Assembly: GCA_025774425.1 (NCBI GenBank)
Contig: JALGWA010000081.1
Span: 1 to 6,516, forward strand
DNA length: 6,516 bases
Reading direction: 5' to 3'
DNA from: a bacterium
GTDB taxonomy: Bacteria > Arandabacterota > Arandabacteria > Arandabacterales > JALGWA01
How positions within the stretch are numbered: position 1 is the first letter of the stretch; each line of letters begins with the position of its first letter. Position numbers and translations under genes: made by a program. Below, piece after piece: positions 1 through 4,934 of this stretch. The notes beneath the pieces are model-generated. The model did no database searches. It had not been told where the DNA came from and was given only the letters and a program-made list of their open reading frames with translations.

Positions 1-67
1 CGGAGACCGCCGCGGCCGGCCCGCGCGCCGCCGGTGTTCATTGCGGGCGCGTTATGGCGCCGGTGTA

Positions 68-76
68 TTGTCCACA
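68..76 (+). promoter_or_regulatory. DnaA box, TTGTCCACA
   Basis: This site differs from the TTATCCACA consensus at one position (A to G at position 3), a substitution common in functional boxes. It is the leftmost clear box. Confidence 0.6.
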
Positions 77-78
77 AG

Positions 79-87
79 TGTTGATAA
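79..87 (-). promoter_or_regulatory. Weak DnaA-box-like site, TTATCAACA on the minus strand
   Basis: The + strand reads TGTTGATAA, so the minus strand reads TTATCAACA, one mismatch from consensus at the normally conserved sixth position. It lies head-to-head with the box at 68-76, 2 bp away, and could be a cooperative low-affinity site. Confidence 0.3.
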
Positions 88-110
88 TCGCCTAGTCACT
101 TGATACAGCG

Positions 111-130
111 TCAAATAAAACATCACATAT
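111..130. other. AT-rich stretch, candidate DNA unwinding element
   Basis: Sixteen of these 20 bases are A or T, while the flanking DNA is mostly GC-rich. The stretch lies between the DnaA boxes at 68-87 and at 148-177, a sensible place for strand opening. I could not recognise a regular series of DnaA-trio motifs next to it, so the assignment rests on composition and position only. Confidence 0.4.
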
Positions 131-147
131 CATGGAGTCCGGGTGAA

Positions 148-156
148 TTATCCACA
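148..156 (+). promoter_or_regulatory. Perfect DnaA box, TTATCCACA
   Basis: This is an exact match to the high-affinity DnaA-box consensus. It lies just right of the AT-rich stretch and 21 bp (start to start) from the next box. Confidence 0.75.
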
Positions 157-168
157 TATCGCGTGCAC

Positions 169-177
169 TTGTACACA
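169..177 (+). promoter_or_regulatory. DnaA box variant, TTGTACACA
   Basis: This site fits the relaxed consensus TTRTNCACA, with two differences from TTATCCACA. It has the same orientation as the perfect box at 148-156 and is helically phased with it. Confidence 0.55.
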
Positions 178-240
178 CTGTGGCCTGCCTCGGGGTGCGG
201 ACTGTGAGAGGCCGACGGCGGTGCTGTCGGCGGGATGTAC

Positions 241-249
241 TTATCCACA
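241..249 (+). promoter_or_regulatory. Perfect DnaA box, TTATCCACA
   Basis: This is the second exact consensus match and the rightmost box of the cluster, 118 bp upstream of the rpmH -35 element. Confidence 0.7.
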
Positions 250-366
250 TGATGACGGTCTCCCGATTGGTGAGAGCATACTAGCACCGGGTCGGGATCG
301 AGGCAAGCTTTTTTTGGGGCCCGGCGGTGAGGCGGACGGGCGCCCCGGCGGGGGCTTCGAAATGGC

Positions 367-395
367 TTGACAAGTGGTGAGTGACAAACTAGAAT
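367..395 (+). promoter_or_regulatory. Sigma70-type promoter of the rpmH operon
   Basis: A perfect -35 hexamer TTGACA (367-372) is followed after exactly 17 bp by TAGAAT (390-395), one mismatch from the TATAAT -10 consensus. The expected transcription start is about base 402, giving a short leader of roughly 30 nt before rpmH. No other promoter this good is visible, and no terminator is seen further along the operon, so this element probably drives the whole cluster. I infer housekeeping, growth-linked control. The nearest DnaA box is over 100 bp upstream, and none overlaps the promoter. Confidence 0.85.
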
Positions 396-418
396 GCCGT
401 GAGTTGGAGAAGGATGCC

Positions 419-425
419 AAGGGGG
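419..425 (+). promoter_or_regulatory. Ribosome binding site of rpmH
   Basis: AAGGGGG lies 7 nt before the TTG at 433. This purine-rich site decides the start: the only nearby ATG (414-416) is out of frame with the L34 sequence and lies before the site. Confidence 0.65.
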
Positions 426-432
426 AAGTATA

Positions 433-567
433 TTGAAGCGGACGTATCAACCTCATAACCTCAAGCGCAAGCGCACGCACGGATTCCGGAAACGCTCGGC
501 TACCAAGGCGGGCAGGATGGTGCTCAAACGGCGGAGGCGGAAGGGGAGAAAGCGGCTTGCCGTCTGA
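433..567 (+). CDS. rpmH: Ribosomal protein bL34
   Basis: The 44-residue product, starting [20 protein letters not shown], is the full-length large-subunit protein bL34, whose usual length is 44-46 residues. The conserved opening KRTYQP, the central THGFR and the very basic tail ending GRKRLAV are all present. It binds 23S rRNA in the 50S subunit. It starts with TTG rather than ATG; the site at 419-425 and the invariant N-terminus support this start, and no in-frame ATG would give the conserved MKRT. It is the first gene of the operon, about 30 nt downstream of the predicted transcription start. Its last 11 bases overlap rnpA, as is common for this pair. The gene is too short for many automatic gene callers. 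Confidence 0.97.
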   Translation: MKRTYQPHNLKRKRTHGFRKRSATKAGRMVLKRRRRKGRKRLAV

Positions 568-913
568 GCGGGGCCTGAGCAAGTCCGAGAGAATCACCCG
601 CAAGTTCGAGTACGACAGCGTCATCTCCCATCGCAATGTCAGGGCGGGTGAGTACTTCAAAGCCTATTTTTTGATTGATAGCGGTATCGAAAGGAAGGCC
701 GGTTTCATCGCCGGCAAGAAGGTCGGCTCGGCGGTCGCCCGCAACAGGGCGCGGCGTCTGCTCAAGGAATCCTACAGGCGCATCAAGCCGGAACTCGCCG
801 ATCGCGGCTTCAAGGTCGTGTTCGTCGCGGCGCCGCCTATCGGTGACGCGGGGGCCGCGGATGTCGAAGCCGAGATGAGAAGGATCTTGAAAAGGATGGG
901 GCTTCTGGATTGA
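557..913 (+). CDS. rnpA: Ribonuclease P protein component
   Basis: This 118-residue basic protein is the protein subunit of RNase P, which helps the catalytic RNA remove 5' leaders from precursor tRNAs. The family signature lies at about residues 54-74, with the RNR motif at R62-N63-R64 followed by a basic helix ([10 protein letters not shown]) that contacts the RNA. The N-terminal segment with K16-F17 matches the substrate-leader-binding part of the fold. Its length is typical of the family. It starts with TTG inside the end of rpmH. AAGGGGAG at 541-548, 8 nt before, is a plausible ribosome site and lies within the rpmH coding sequence, so the two genes are translationally linked. The gene for the RNase P RNA is not in this window. 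Confidence 0.95.
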   Translation: MPSERGLSKSERITRKFEYDSVISHRNVRAGEYFKAYFLIDSGIERKAGFIAGKKVGSAVARNRARRLLKESYRRIKPELADRGFKVVFVAAPPIGDAGAADVEAEMRRILKRMGLLD

Positions 914-1149
914 CCCTCTTCGGCTGTCTCCACCGGGCGGCGGTGCGGCTGGCGATAGGGGCGGTCGCCGCGTACAGGCTGGTCGTCTCGCCGCTGCTTC
1001 CGAAGTGCTGCAGGTTCACACCCACATGCTCGGAGTACGCCATGCAAGCCCTGTCGCGCCATGGCCTGCTCAAGGGGGCCGGACTCAGCGCGAAGAGGAT
1101 CCTGAGGTGCCGGCCTCTGGGCGGCAGCGGGTATGACGAGGTTCCCTAG
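910..1149 (+). CDS. yidD: Membrane protein insertion efficiency factor YidD
   Basis: This 79-residue protein belongs to the YidD family (DUF37), small membrane-associated proteins that assist insertion of inner-membrane proteins next to YidC. The hallmark block SPLLPKCCRFTPTCSEYA (about residues 27-44) is intact and the C-terminal RILRCRPLGGSGYDEVP is typical. Five cysteines are present (6, 33, 34, 40, 67), of which 40 and 67 lie in conserved contexts. Residues 10-30 form an amphipathic or weakly hydrophobic N-terminal stretch. The chosen TTG start shares bases with the rnpA stop (TTGA), implying translational coupling. A GTG at 943 is a possible shorter start but would remove part of that stretch. 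The gene sits 9 bp before yidC, its functional partner. The exact molecular role of YidD is not well settled. Confidence 0.93.
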   Translation: MTLFGCLHRAAVRLAIGAVAAYRLVVSPLLPKCCRFTPTCSEYAMQALSRHGLLKGAGLSAKRILRCRPLGGSGYDEVP

Positions 1150-1153
1150 GAGA
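1148..1153 (+). promoter_or_regulatory. Ribosome binding site of yidC
   Basis: AGGAGA overlaps the yidD stop codon and lies 5 nt before the yidC ATG. It is one of the better Shine-Dalgarno matches in the operon and fixes the start at 1159. Confidence 0.7.
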
Positions 1154-1158
1154 AACTG

Positions 1159-2856
1159 ATGAGCACGGAACGAAGAACCCTCCTGGCCATGGTGCTCATG
1201 CTCATGGTGCTTCTGTTCTACTGGATGTACGCTCCCAAGGGGCCGCGATCGCCGCAGCCGGCCGAGCCGGAAAGCGCGCCCGCGCCCACCGAGCAGGTGG
1301 AAGCGGCGCCGGCCGGAACGACGGAGGCCGGCGCGATGCGGGCCGGCGCTCCGCCGGAGTCGGTTGCGGCACCGCTCGGGACCTTGATAGCGGGCGGTCC
1401 GGGGGTTGATGTCGTGGTCGAGACGCCCCTCATAGACGCCGTTTTCAACACGACGGGCGGGGTGGTCACCAGCTTCAGGCTCAAGCGGTACCCCGGCGTC
1501 GACGACATGCCCGTCGAACTCATGCCCGAGTCGCGGCGGCACGCCCTGGGCGTAGTGCTTCTCACGCATGCGGGGGAGCGCATCGACCTGTCCGAGGCCC
1601 TCTTCACGCCGTCGGCCTCGGCCGTGGCCGTGCCCGCCGGGGGCGAGGGGATGCTGGCCTTCACACTCGAGACGCCCCAGGGCCTGGAAGTGGTGAAAAG
1701 CTTTCATTTCAAAGCAGATACGTACATGATCGACGTGCGAATCTCGGTGAGCGGGCCGGGGTCGGAGACCATAAGGGCGGTGGAGTTGGGCTGGCAGTCG
1801 GGCCTGGCGCCGACGGAGGCCAGGGTCGCCGACGATCGGCGCGGCTTCGGCGGCCTGACCTATTTGCGCGAGGAGGGCCTGGAGAAACGCAGTATCAAGG
1901 ACGTCGAGAAGCACGGCGTGATGAAGATGGGCGGGGACATCGTGTGGGTGGGCACCAAGACCAAGTACTTCCTCGCCGCGTTCATACCGCCGCCGGCGGG
2001 GCGGACCATCTCCAACTCGTTCGTCGGCGCGGAAAAATGCATCGGGGTGAGCGTGGAGACGGAACGGCCTCCGGACGGCGTCGTCGACTACGGCCTGTAC
2101 GTCGGGCCGCTCAACTACGAGGAGCTCAAGGCCTTCGGCCTGGGCCTGGAGAAGGCCGTCGACTTCGGCTGGAAATGGATCAGTCCGCTCTCGCGCCTCG
2201 TGTTCTCCTTCATGCTGTGGGTCCACGAGGCCGTACCCAACTACGGCATCGTTATCATCCTGCTGTCGCTGATCGTCAAGGTGCTGTTCTGGCCGCTGAC
2301 GCATAAGAGCTTCAAGTCGATGCGGGAGATGCAGAAACTGCAGCCCGCCCTTGCCGCGCTCAAGCAGAAATACAAGGATGATCCCAAGAGACTCAATCAG
2401 GAGATGTGGAAGCTGTACAAGGAGAGGGGGGTCAACCCCGCCGGCGGATGTCTGCCCATGCTTCTGCAGACGCCGGTCTTCATTGCGCTCTTCAATCTGC
2501 TGTCGAGGACGATCGAACTGAGGCGGGCGCCGTTTGCACTGTGGATAGACGACCTGTCGGCGCCGGATGTCATGGCGCATCTCCCGTTCACCCTGCCCTT
2601 CATAGGCAACAACTTGAGTCTGCTTCCCATTCTCATGGGCATCGCCATGTTCATTCAGCAGAAACTCTCGTCCACCGATCCCCAGCAGAAGGCCATGACC
2701 TATATGCTGCCGGTGATTTTCACGGTAATATTCTATAGATTTCCATCGGGACTCGTGCTTTACTGGCTGGTGAATAACGTTCTTACCATCATGCACCAGT
2801 ATCTGCTGGCGAGGGGAGACAGGATTGAGACGGTCCAGTTAGCGGAGGAAGGATGA
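1159..2856 (+). CDS. yidC: Membrane protein insertase YidC, long (diderm) form
   Basis: This 565-residue Oxa1/YidC family insertase inserts and folds inner-membrane proteins, alone or with SecYEG. Residues 7-24 form an N-terminal membrane anchor. Residues about 25-75 are a Pro/Ala/Glu-rich linker, and about 80-335 form the periplasmic beta-rich domain found in Gram-negative YidC. The conserved insertase core follows from about 340 to 550, with membrane segments near 343-380, 432-450, 475-500 and 512-548. Core hallmarks are visible: NPAGGCLP, the segment RRAPFALWIDDLSAPD, and FPSGLVLYW near the end. The charged groove residue, arginine in E. coli (R366), appears here as K374 in the motif IVKVLFWPLT. 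The C-terminal tail is short and acidic rather than long and basic. The gene follows yidD by 9 bp and overlaps jag by 4 bp. Confidence 0.97.
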   Translation: MSTERRTLLAMVLMLMVLLFYWMYAPKGPRSPQPAEPESAPAPTEQVEAAPAGTTEAGAMRAGAPPESVAAPLGTLIAGGPGVDVVVETPLIDAVFNTTGGVVTSFRLKRYPGVDDMPVELMPESRRHALGVVLLTHAGERIDLSEALFTPSASAVAVPAGGEGMLAFTLETPQGLEVVKSFHFKADTYMIDVRISVSGPGSETIRAVELGWQSGLAPTEARVADDRRGFGGLTYLREEGLEKRSIKDVEKHGVMKMGGDIVWVGTKTKYFLAAFIPPPAGRTISNSFVGAEKCIGVSVETERPPDGVVDYGLYVGPLNYEELKAFGLGLEKAVDFGWKWISPLSRLVFSFMLWVHEAVPNYGIVIILLSLIVKVLFWPLTHKSFKSMREMQKLQPALAALKQKYKDDPKRLNQEMWKLYKERGVNPAGGCLPMLLQTPVFIALFNLLSRTIELRRAPFALWIDDLSAPDVMAHLPFTLPFIGNNLSLLPILMGIAMFIQQKLSSTDPQQKAMTYMLPVIFTVIFYRFPSGLVLYWLVNNVLTIMHQYLLARGDRIETVQLAEEG

Positions 2857-3560
2857 TGTACGACCAGGAAACAGATTCCAGCCGACCAAATGAAGTGGTG
2901 GAGCAGGCCAAGACGGTCGAGGAGGCCGTGGAGAAGGGTCTGGCGCGGCTCGGCGTCAGCGCCGAGGACGTGGAGATCGAGGTGATCGACGAAGGTTCCA
3001 AAGGCGTGCTCGGACTCATAGGCGGGTCGCAGGCCAAGGTGCAGATCAGACTCAAGGATGAGTCCGGCTTGACCGCGGCCAAGATAGAAGAGATGACGGG
3101 GAACCTCCTCAAACTCATGGACATCGGTTCCCAGGTGAGGGTCGACCGCGAGGACGACACCTACCTCGTGGGTATAGAAACCGCGGGCGCGGACGGCCTG
3201 CTCATCGGCAAGAGGGGTCAGAACCTCGACGCGCTGACCTATCTGCTCAAGCGCATGGTGGGCAAGCAGCTCAAGCGCAACGTCCGCATGGAAGTCGATG
3301 TCGGTGGGTACCGCCAGCGGCGCGTCGAATCGCTGAGGAGCAAGGCCATACTCCTGGCCGGCCGCGTCAAGTCGAGCGGCAAGGAGGTCGAGATGGAGCC
3401 CTTGCCCGCGGCCGAGCGGCGCATAGTCCATATAGCGCTCCAGGCCGACCCTTCCGTCAAGACTTACACCGTCGGGGAGGGCGACCTGAAGACCGTCGTC
3501 ATAGCCCCCGCGGACGGGCAGGCGACCGAGAAGGCGGAGGGAGACGACCTGGCCAGATGA
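2853..3560 (+). CDS. jag: RNA-binding protein Jag/KhpB (Jag-N, KH and R3H domains)
   Basis: This 235-residue protein is Jag (also KhpB/EloR), a cytoplasmic RNA-binding protein usually encoded beside yidC. The Jag-N domain covers about residues 17-66 with its conserved segment GSKGVLGLIG. The KH domain follows (about 75-150) with the RNA-binding loop GKRG at 119-122. The R3H domain covers about 151-218, with the R-x3-H signature at R189/H193. In Gram-positive bacteria, Jag with KhpA affects cell elongation and division and small RNA or mRNA binding; the role here is unknown. The stop and start overlap as ATGA with yidC. Two ATGs occur in a row (2853 and 2856). The GGAGG at 2844-2848 is 4 nt from the first and 7 nt from the second, so translation may start at 2856 and give 234 residues. 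The N-terminal ten or so residues are poorly conserved. Confidence 0.94.
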   Translation: MMYDQETDSSRPNEVVEQAKTVEEAVEKGLARLGVSAEDVEIEVIDEGSKGVLGLIGGSQAKVQIRLKDESGLTAAKIEEMTGNLLKLMDIGSQVRVDREDDTYLVGIETAGADGLLIGKRGQNLDALTYLLKRMVGKQLKRNVRMEVDVGGYRQRRVESLRSKAILLAGRVKSSGKEVEMEPLPAAERRIVHIALQADPSVKTYTVGEGDLKTVVIAPADGQATEKAEGDDLAR

Positions 3561-4906
3561 GCGATACGATTGCGGCCATAGCGACGGCGGTCGGCGCCGG
3601 CGCCGTGAGCATGGTGCGCTTGAGCGGGCCGGACGCGCTCGGGATTTGCGACCGCGTCTTCCGCGGGCGCGCCCGCCCCTCGCAGTCCGTCCACAAGTCC
3701 GTACTGCTCGGTGAAATGGCCGCAGCCGACGGCGGCATCATCGACCAGGTGATGATGCTGGTCATGCGCTCTCCCAGGTCGTATACGGGTGAGGATGTCG
3801 TGGAGATCACCTGCCACGGGGGCCTGGCGGCCCCGCGCCTGGTGCTGAGGAGGCTGATTGAGGAGGGGGCGCGGCCGGCCGATCCGGGCGAGTTCACCAG
3901 GCGGGCCTTCCTGAACGGCAAGATGGACCTCGCGCAAGCCGAGGCCGTGTGCGAACTCGTCCAGGCGCGGAGCGAGAAGGCCCTTCGGGTGGCTGCAAGC
4001 CAGCTCAAGGGGGATCTCTCGCTCAGGATCTCCGAGGCCGAAGCCCGGCTCACCGGCCACCTGGCGCTCATCGAGGCCAACATCGACTTTCCCGAAGACG
4101 AGGTCGAGGCCGTGGACCGGACGGGGCTCGCCGCCCGACTCGGCGGCATAGGGCGGGACCTCGAGGCGCTGCTGGCGACGCGTGCCAGGGGCAAGCTCAT
4201 CAAGGACGGCATAGACGCCGCCATCGTGGGCAGGCCCAACGTCGGCAAATCGAGTCTCTTCAACAGACTTGTCGGCGCCGACAGGGTGATGGTGAGCGAC
4301 GTGCCGGGGACGACCAGGGATGTGGTCGACGCCAGCGTCGCCGTCGACGGCCTGGTCGTCAACCTCCATGATACTGCCGGGGTGCTCGAGGCCGTGGACG
4401 GCATCGAGCGCGCGGCCGTGGAGAGGACGTGGAAGGCGGTGGAGGAAAGCGACCTCGTGCTGGTCGTGCTGGATGCCGCCGCGCCCATGGACACGGTCGA
4501 TGAGGCCCTGCTGGAACAGGCGGCCGGCCGGCGGCGCCTGGCTGTGTTCAACAAAGTCGACCTCGGCGACGCCGGCGGGCATGTGCCCGAATGCCTCGAG
4601 GTGCGGGTGTCGGCGCTTGCCGGCCTGGGGATCGAGGACCTCCGGGCGCGCATCCGGAGGATTGCGGAGGACCTCGCCGGCGACGTGGCAGGCGAGATCC
4701 TGATCAACGAGCGCCATGCCATGTGCCTCGAAGAGGCCGTCGAGGCCCTGGAGAGAGGCCGGTTGGCGCTTCTCGACGACCTGCCCTTGGAGCTTGCGGC
4801 CTCGGACGTGAGGGCGGCGCTTGCCGCCCTGGGCGGCGTAACGGGCTCGAGGGCGACCGAGAACCTTCTCGACGAGATCTTCTCGAGATTCTGCATTGGA
4901 AAGTAG
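3557..4906 (+). CDS. mnmE: tRNA modification GTPase MnmE
   Basis: This 449-residue GTPase works with MnmG to add the aminomethyl or carboxymethylaminomethyl group to C5 of wobble uridine 34 in certain tRNAs. The N-terminal folate-binding domain spans about residues 1-118 and the helical domain about 119-216 and 376-449. The inserted G domain shows G1 GRPNVGKS (225-232), G2 GTTRD (251-255), G3 DTAG (272-275), G4 NKVD (332-335) and SAL near 352. The essential C-terminal motif CIGK (446-449) is intact. E284 matches the catalytic glutamate of E. coli (E282). Two features differ from common family members: the segment after DTIAAIAT reads AVGAGA where PPG-type sequence is usual, and the residue after DTAGV is L277 where arginine is common. 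The gene overlaps jag as ATGA. GGAGGGAG at 3536-3543 is 13 nt before the ATG, rather far, so coupling to jag translation is likely. Confidence 0.97.
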   Translation: MSDTIAAIATAVGAGAVSMVRLSGPDALGICDRVFRGRARPSQSVHKSVLLGEMAAADGGIIDQVMMLVMRSPRSYTGEDVVEITCHGGLAAPRLVLRRLIEEGARPADPGEFTRRAFLNGKMDLAQAEAVCELVQARSEKALRVAASQLKGDLSLRISEAEARLTGHLALIEANIDFPEDEVEAVDRTGLAARLGGIGRDLEALLATRARGKLIKDGIDAAIVGRPNVGKSSLFNRLVGADRVMVSDVPGTTRDVVDASVAVDGLVVNLHDTAGVLEAVDGIERAAVERTWKAVEESDLVLVVLDAAAPMDTVDEALLEQAAGRRRLAVFNKVDLGDAGGHVPECLEVRVSALAGLGIEDLRARIRRIAEDLAGDVAGEILINERHAMCLEEAVEALERGRLALLDDLPLELAASDVRAALAALGGVTGSRATENLLDEIFSRFCIGK

Positions 4907-4909
4907 TGG

Positions 4910-4929
4910 AATGTTTCACGTGAAACATT
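4910..4929. promoter_or_regulatory. parS: parS, ParB-binding chromosome segregation site
   Basis: Bases 4912-4927 read TGTTTCACGTGAAACA, identical to the bacterial parS consensus (TGTTNCACGTGAAACA). The palindrome extends perfectly by two bases on each side to 20 bp, then stops. ParB loads here, clamps DNA in a CTP-dependent way and spreads, and ParA with ParB-parS moves the origin region during segregation. Such sites cluster near oriC, and this one lies about 4.7 kb from the DnaA boxes. It fills nearly the whole 28-bp gap between the mnmE stop and the mnmG start. parA and parB often lie just downstream of mnmG-rsmG, but that part is outside the window. I found no second copy in this window. 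Confidence 0.93.
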
Positions 4930-4934
4930 AGCCC

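Larger units (their letters stand above)
68..249. other. oriC: Candidate oriC: DnaA-box cluster with AT-rich stretch
   Basis: Four sites matching the DnaA-box pattern TTRTNCACA lie within 182 bases, all on the + strand: 68-76, 148-156, 169-177 and 241-249. Two of them are the exact TTATCCACA consensus. A weaker reverse-strand site lies at 79-87. An AT-rich stretch (111-130, 16 of 20 bases A or T) sits among the boxes and is a candidate DNA unwinding element. The location directly upstream of rpmH-rnpA matches known origins such as those of Bacillus and Pseudomonas. The boxes at 148 and 169 are 21 bp apart, two helical turns, which would put bound DnaA on the same face. The origin may extend past the left edge, and a second cluster elsewhere cannot be excluded. 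Confidence 0.75.
1..432. other. Gene-free origin-side intergenic region
   Basis: This stretch upstream of rpmH has no reading frame that resembles a protein. A 75-codon frame at 143-370 (+) and a 139-codon frame at 241-660 (-) run through DnaA boxes, the promoter and real genes, so they are chance frames. Bases 1-60 are very GC-rich, and a leftward ATG at 41 gives only 13 codons of low-complexity sequence before the window edge. Bases 68-249 hold the DnaA-box cluster. Bases 250-366 hold a run of seven T (309-315) followed by a GC-rich imperfect inverted repeat (316-324 with 337-346). Bases 367-395 are the rpmH promoter. In many bacteria the gap upstream of rpmH separates it from a divergent dnaA. 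A leftward dnaA just outside the window is an inference and is not seen. Confidence 0.75.

Noticed and set aside
1..41. Possible start of a leftward gene (ATG at 41 on the minus strand)
   Set aside because: Only 13 codons are visible, the residues are Gly/Ala/Arg-rich and do not resemble a DnaA N-terminus, and no ribosome site precedes the ATG.
303..315. Rho-independent terminator at the T-run
   Set aside because: No GC-rich stem precedes the T-run on the + strand.
143..370. 75-codon plus-strand frame in the origin region
   Set aside because: It starts inside a stretch with DnaA boxes, has no ribosome site, resembles no known family and ends at the operon promoter.
241..660. 139-codon minus-strand frame
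   Set aside because: It runs antisense through rpmH, rnpA and the promoter, with Ser/Pro/Arg-rich sequence and no family resemblance.
772..2796. Long minus-strand open frame (674 codons) antisense to rnpA, yidD and yidC
   Set aside because: It lies opposite three recognised genes, its translation is rich in His, Arg, Gly and Pro with no recognisable domain, and such frames are common opposite high-GC coding DNA.
4910..4929. The palindrome as an intrinsic terminator between mnmE and mnmG
   Set aside because: It is not GC-rich, has no loop and no T-run follows. The exact parS core explains it better.
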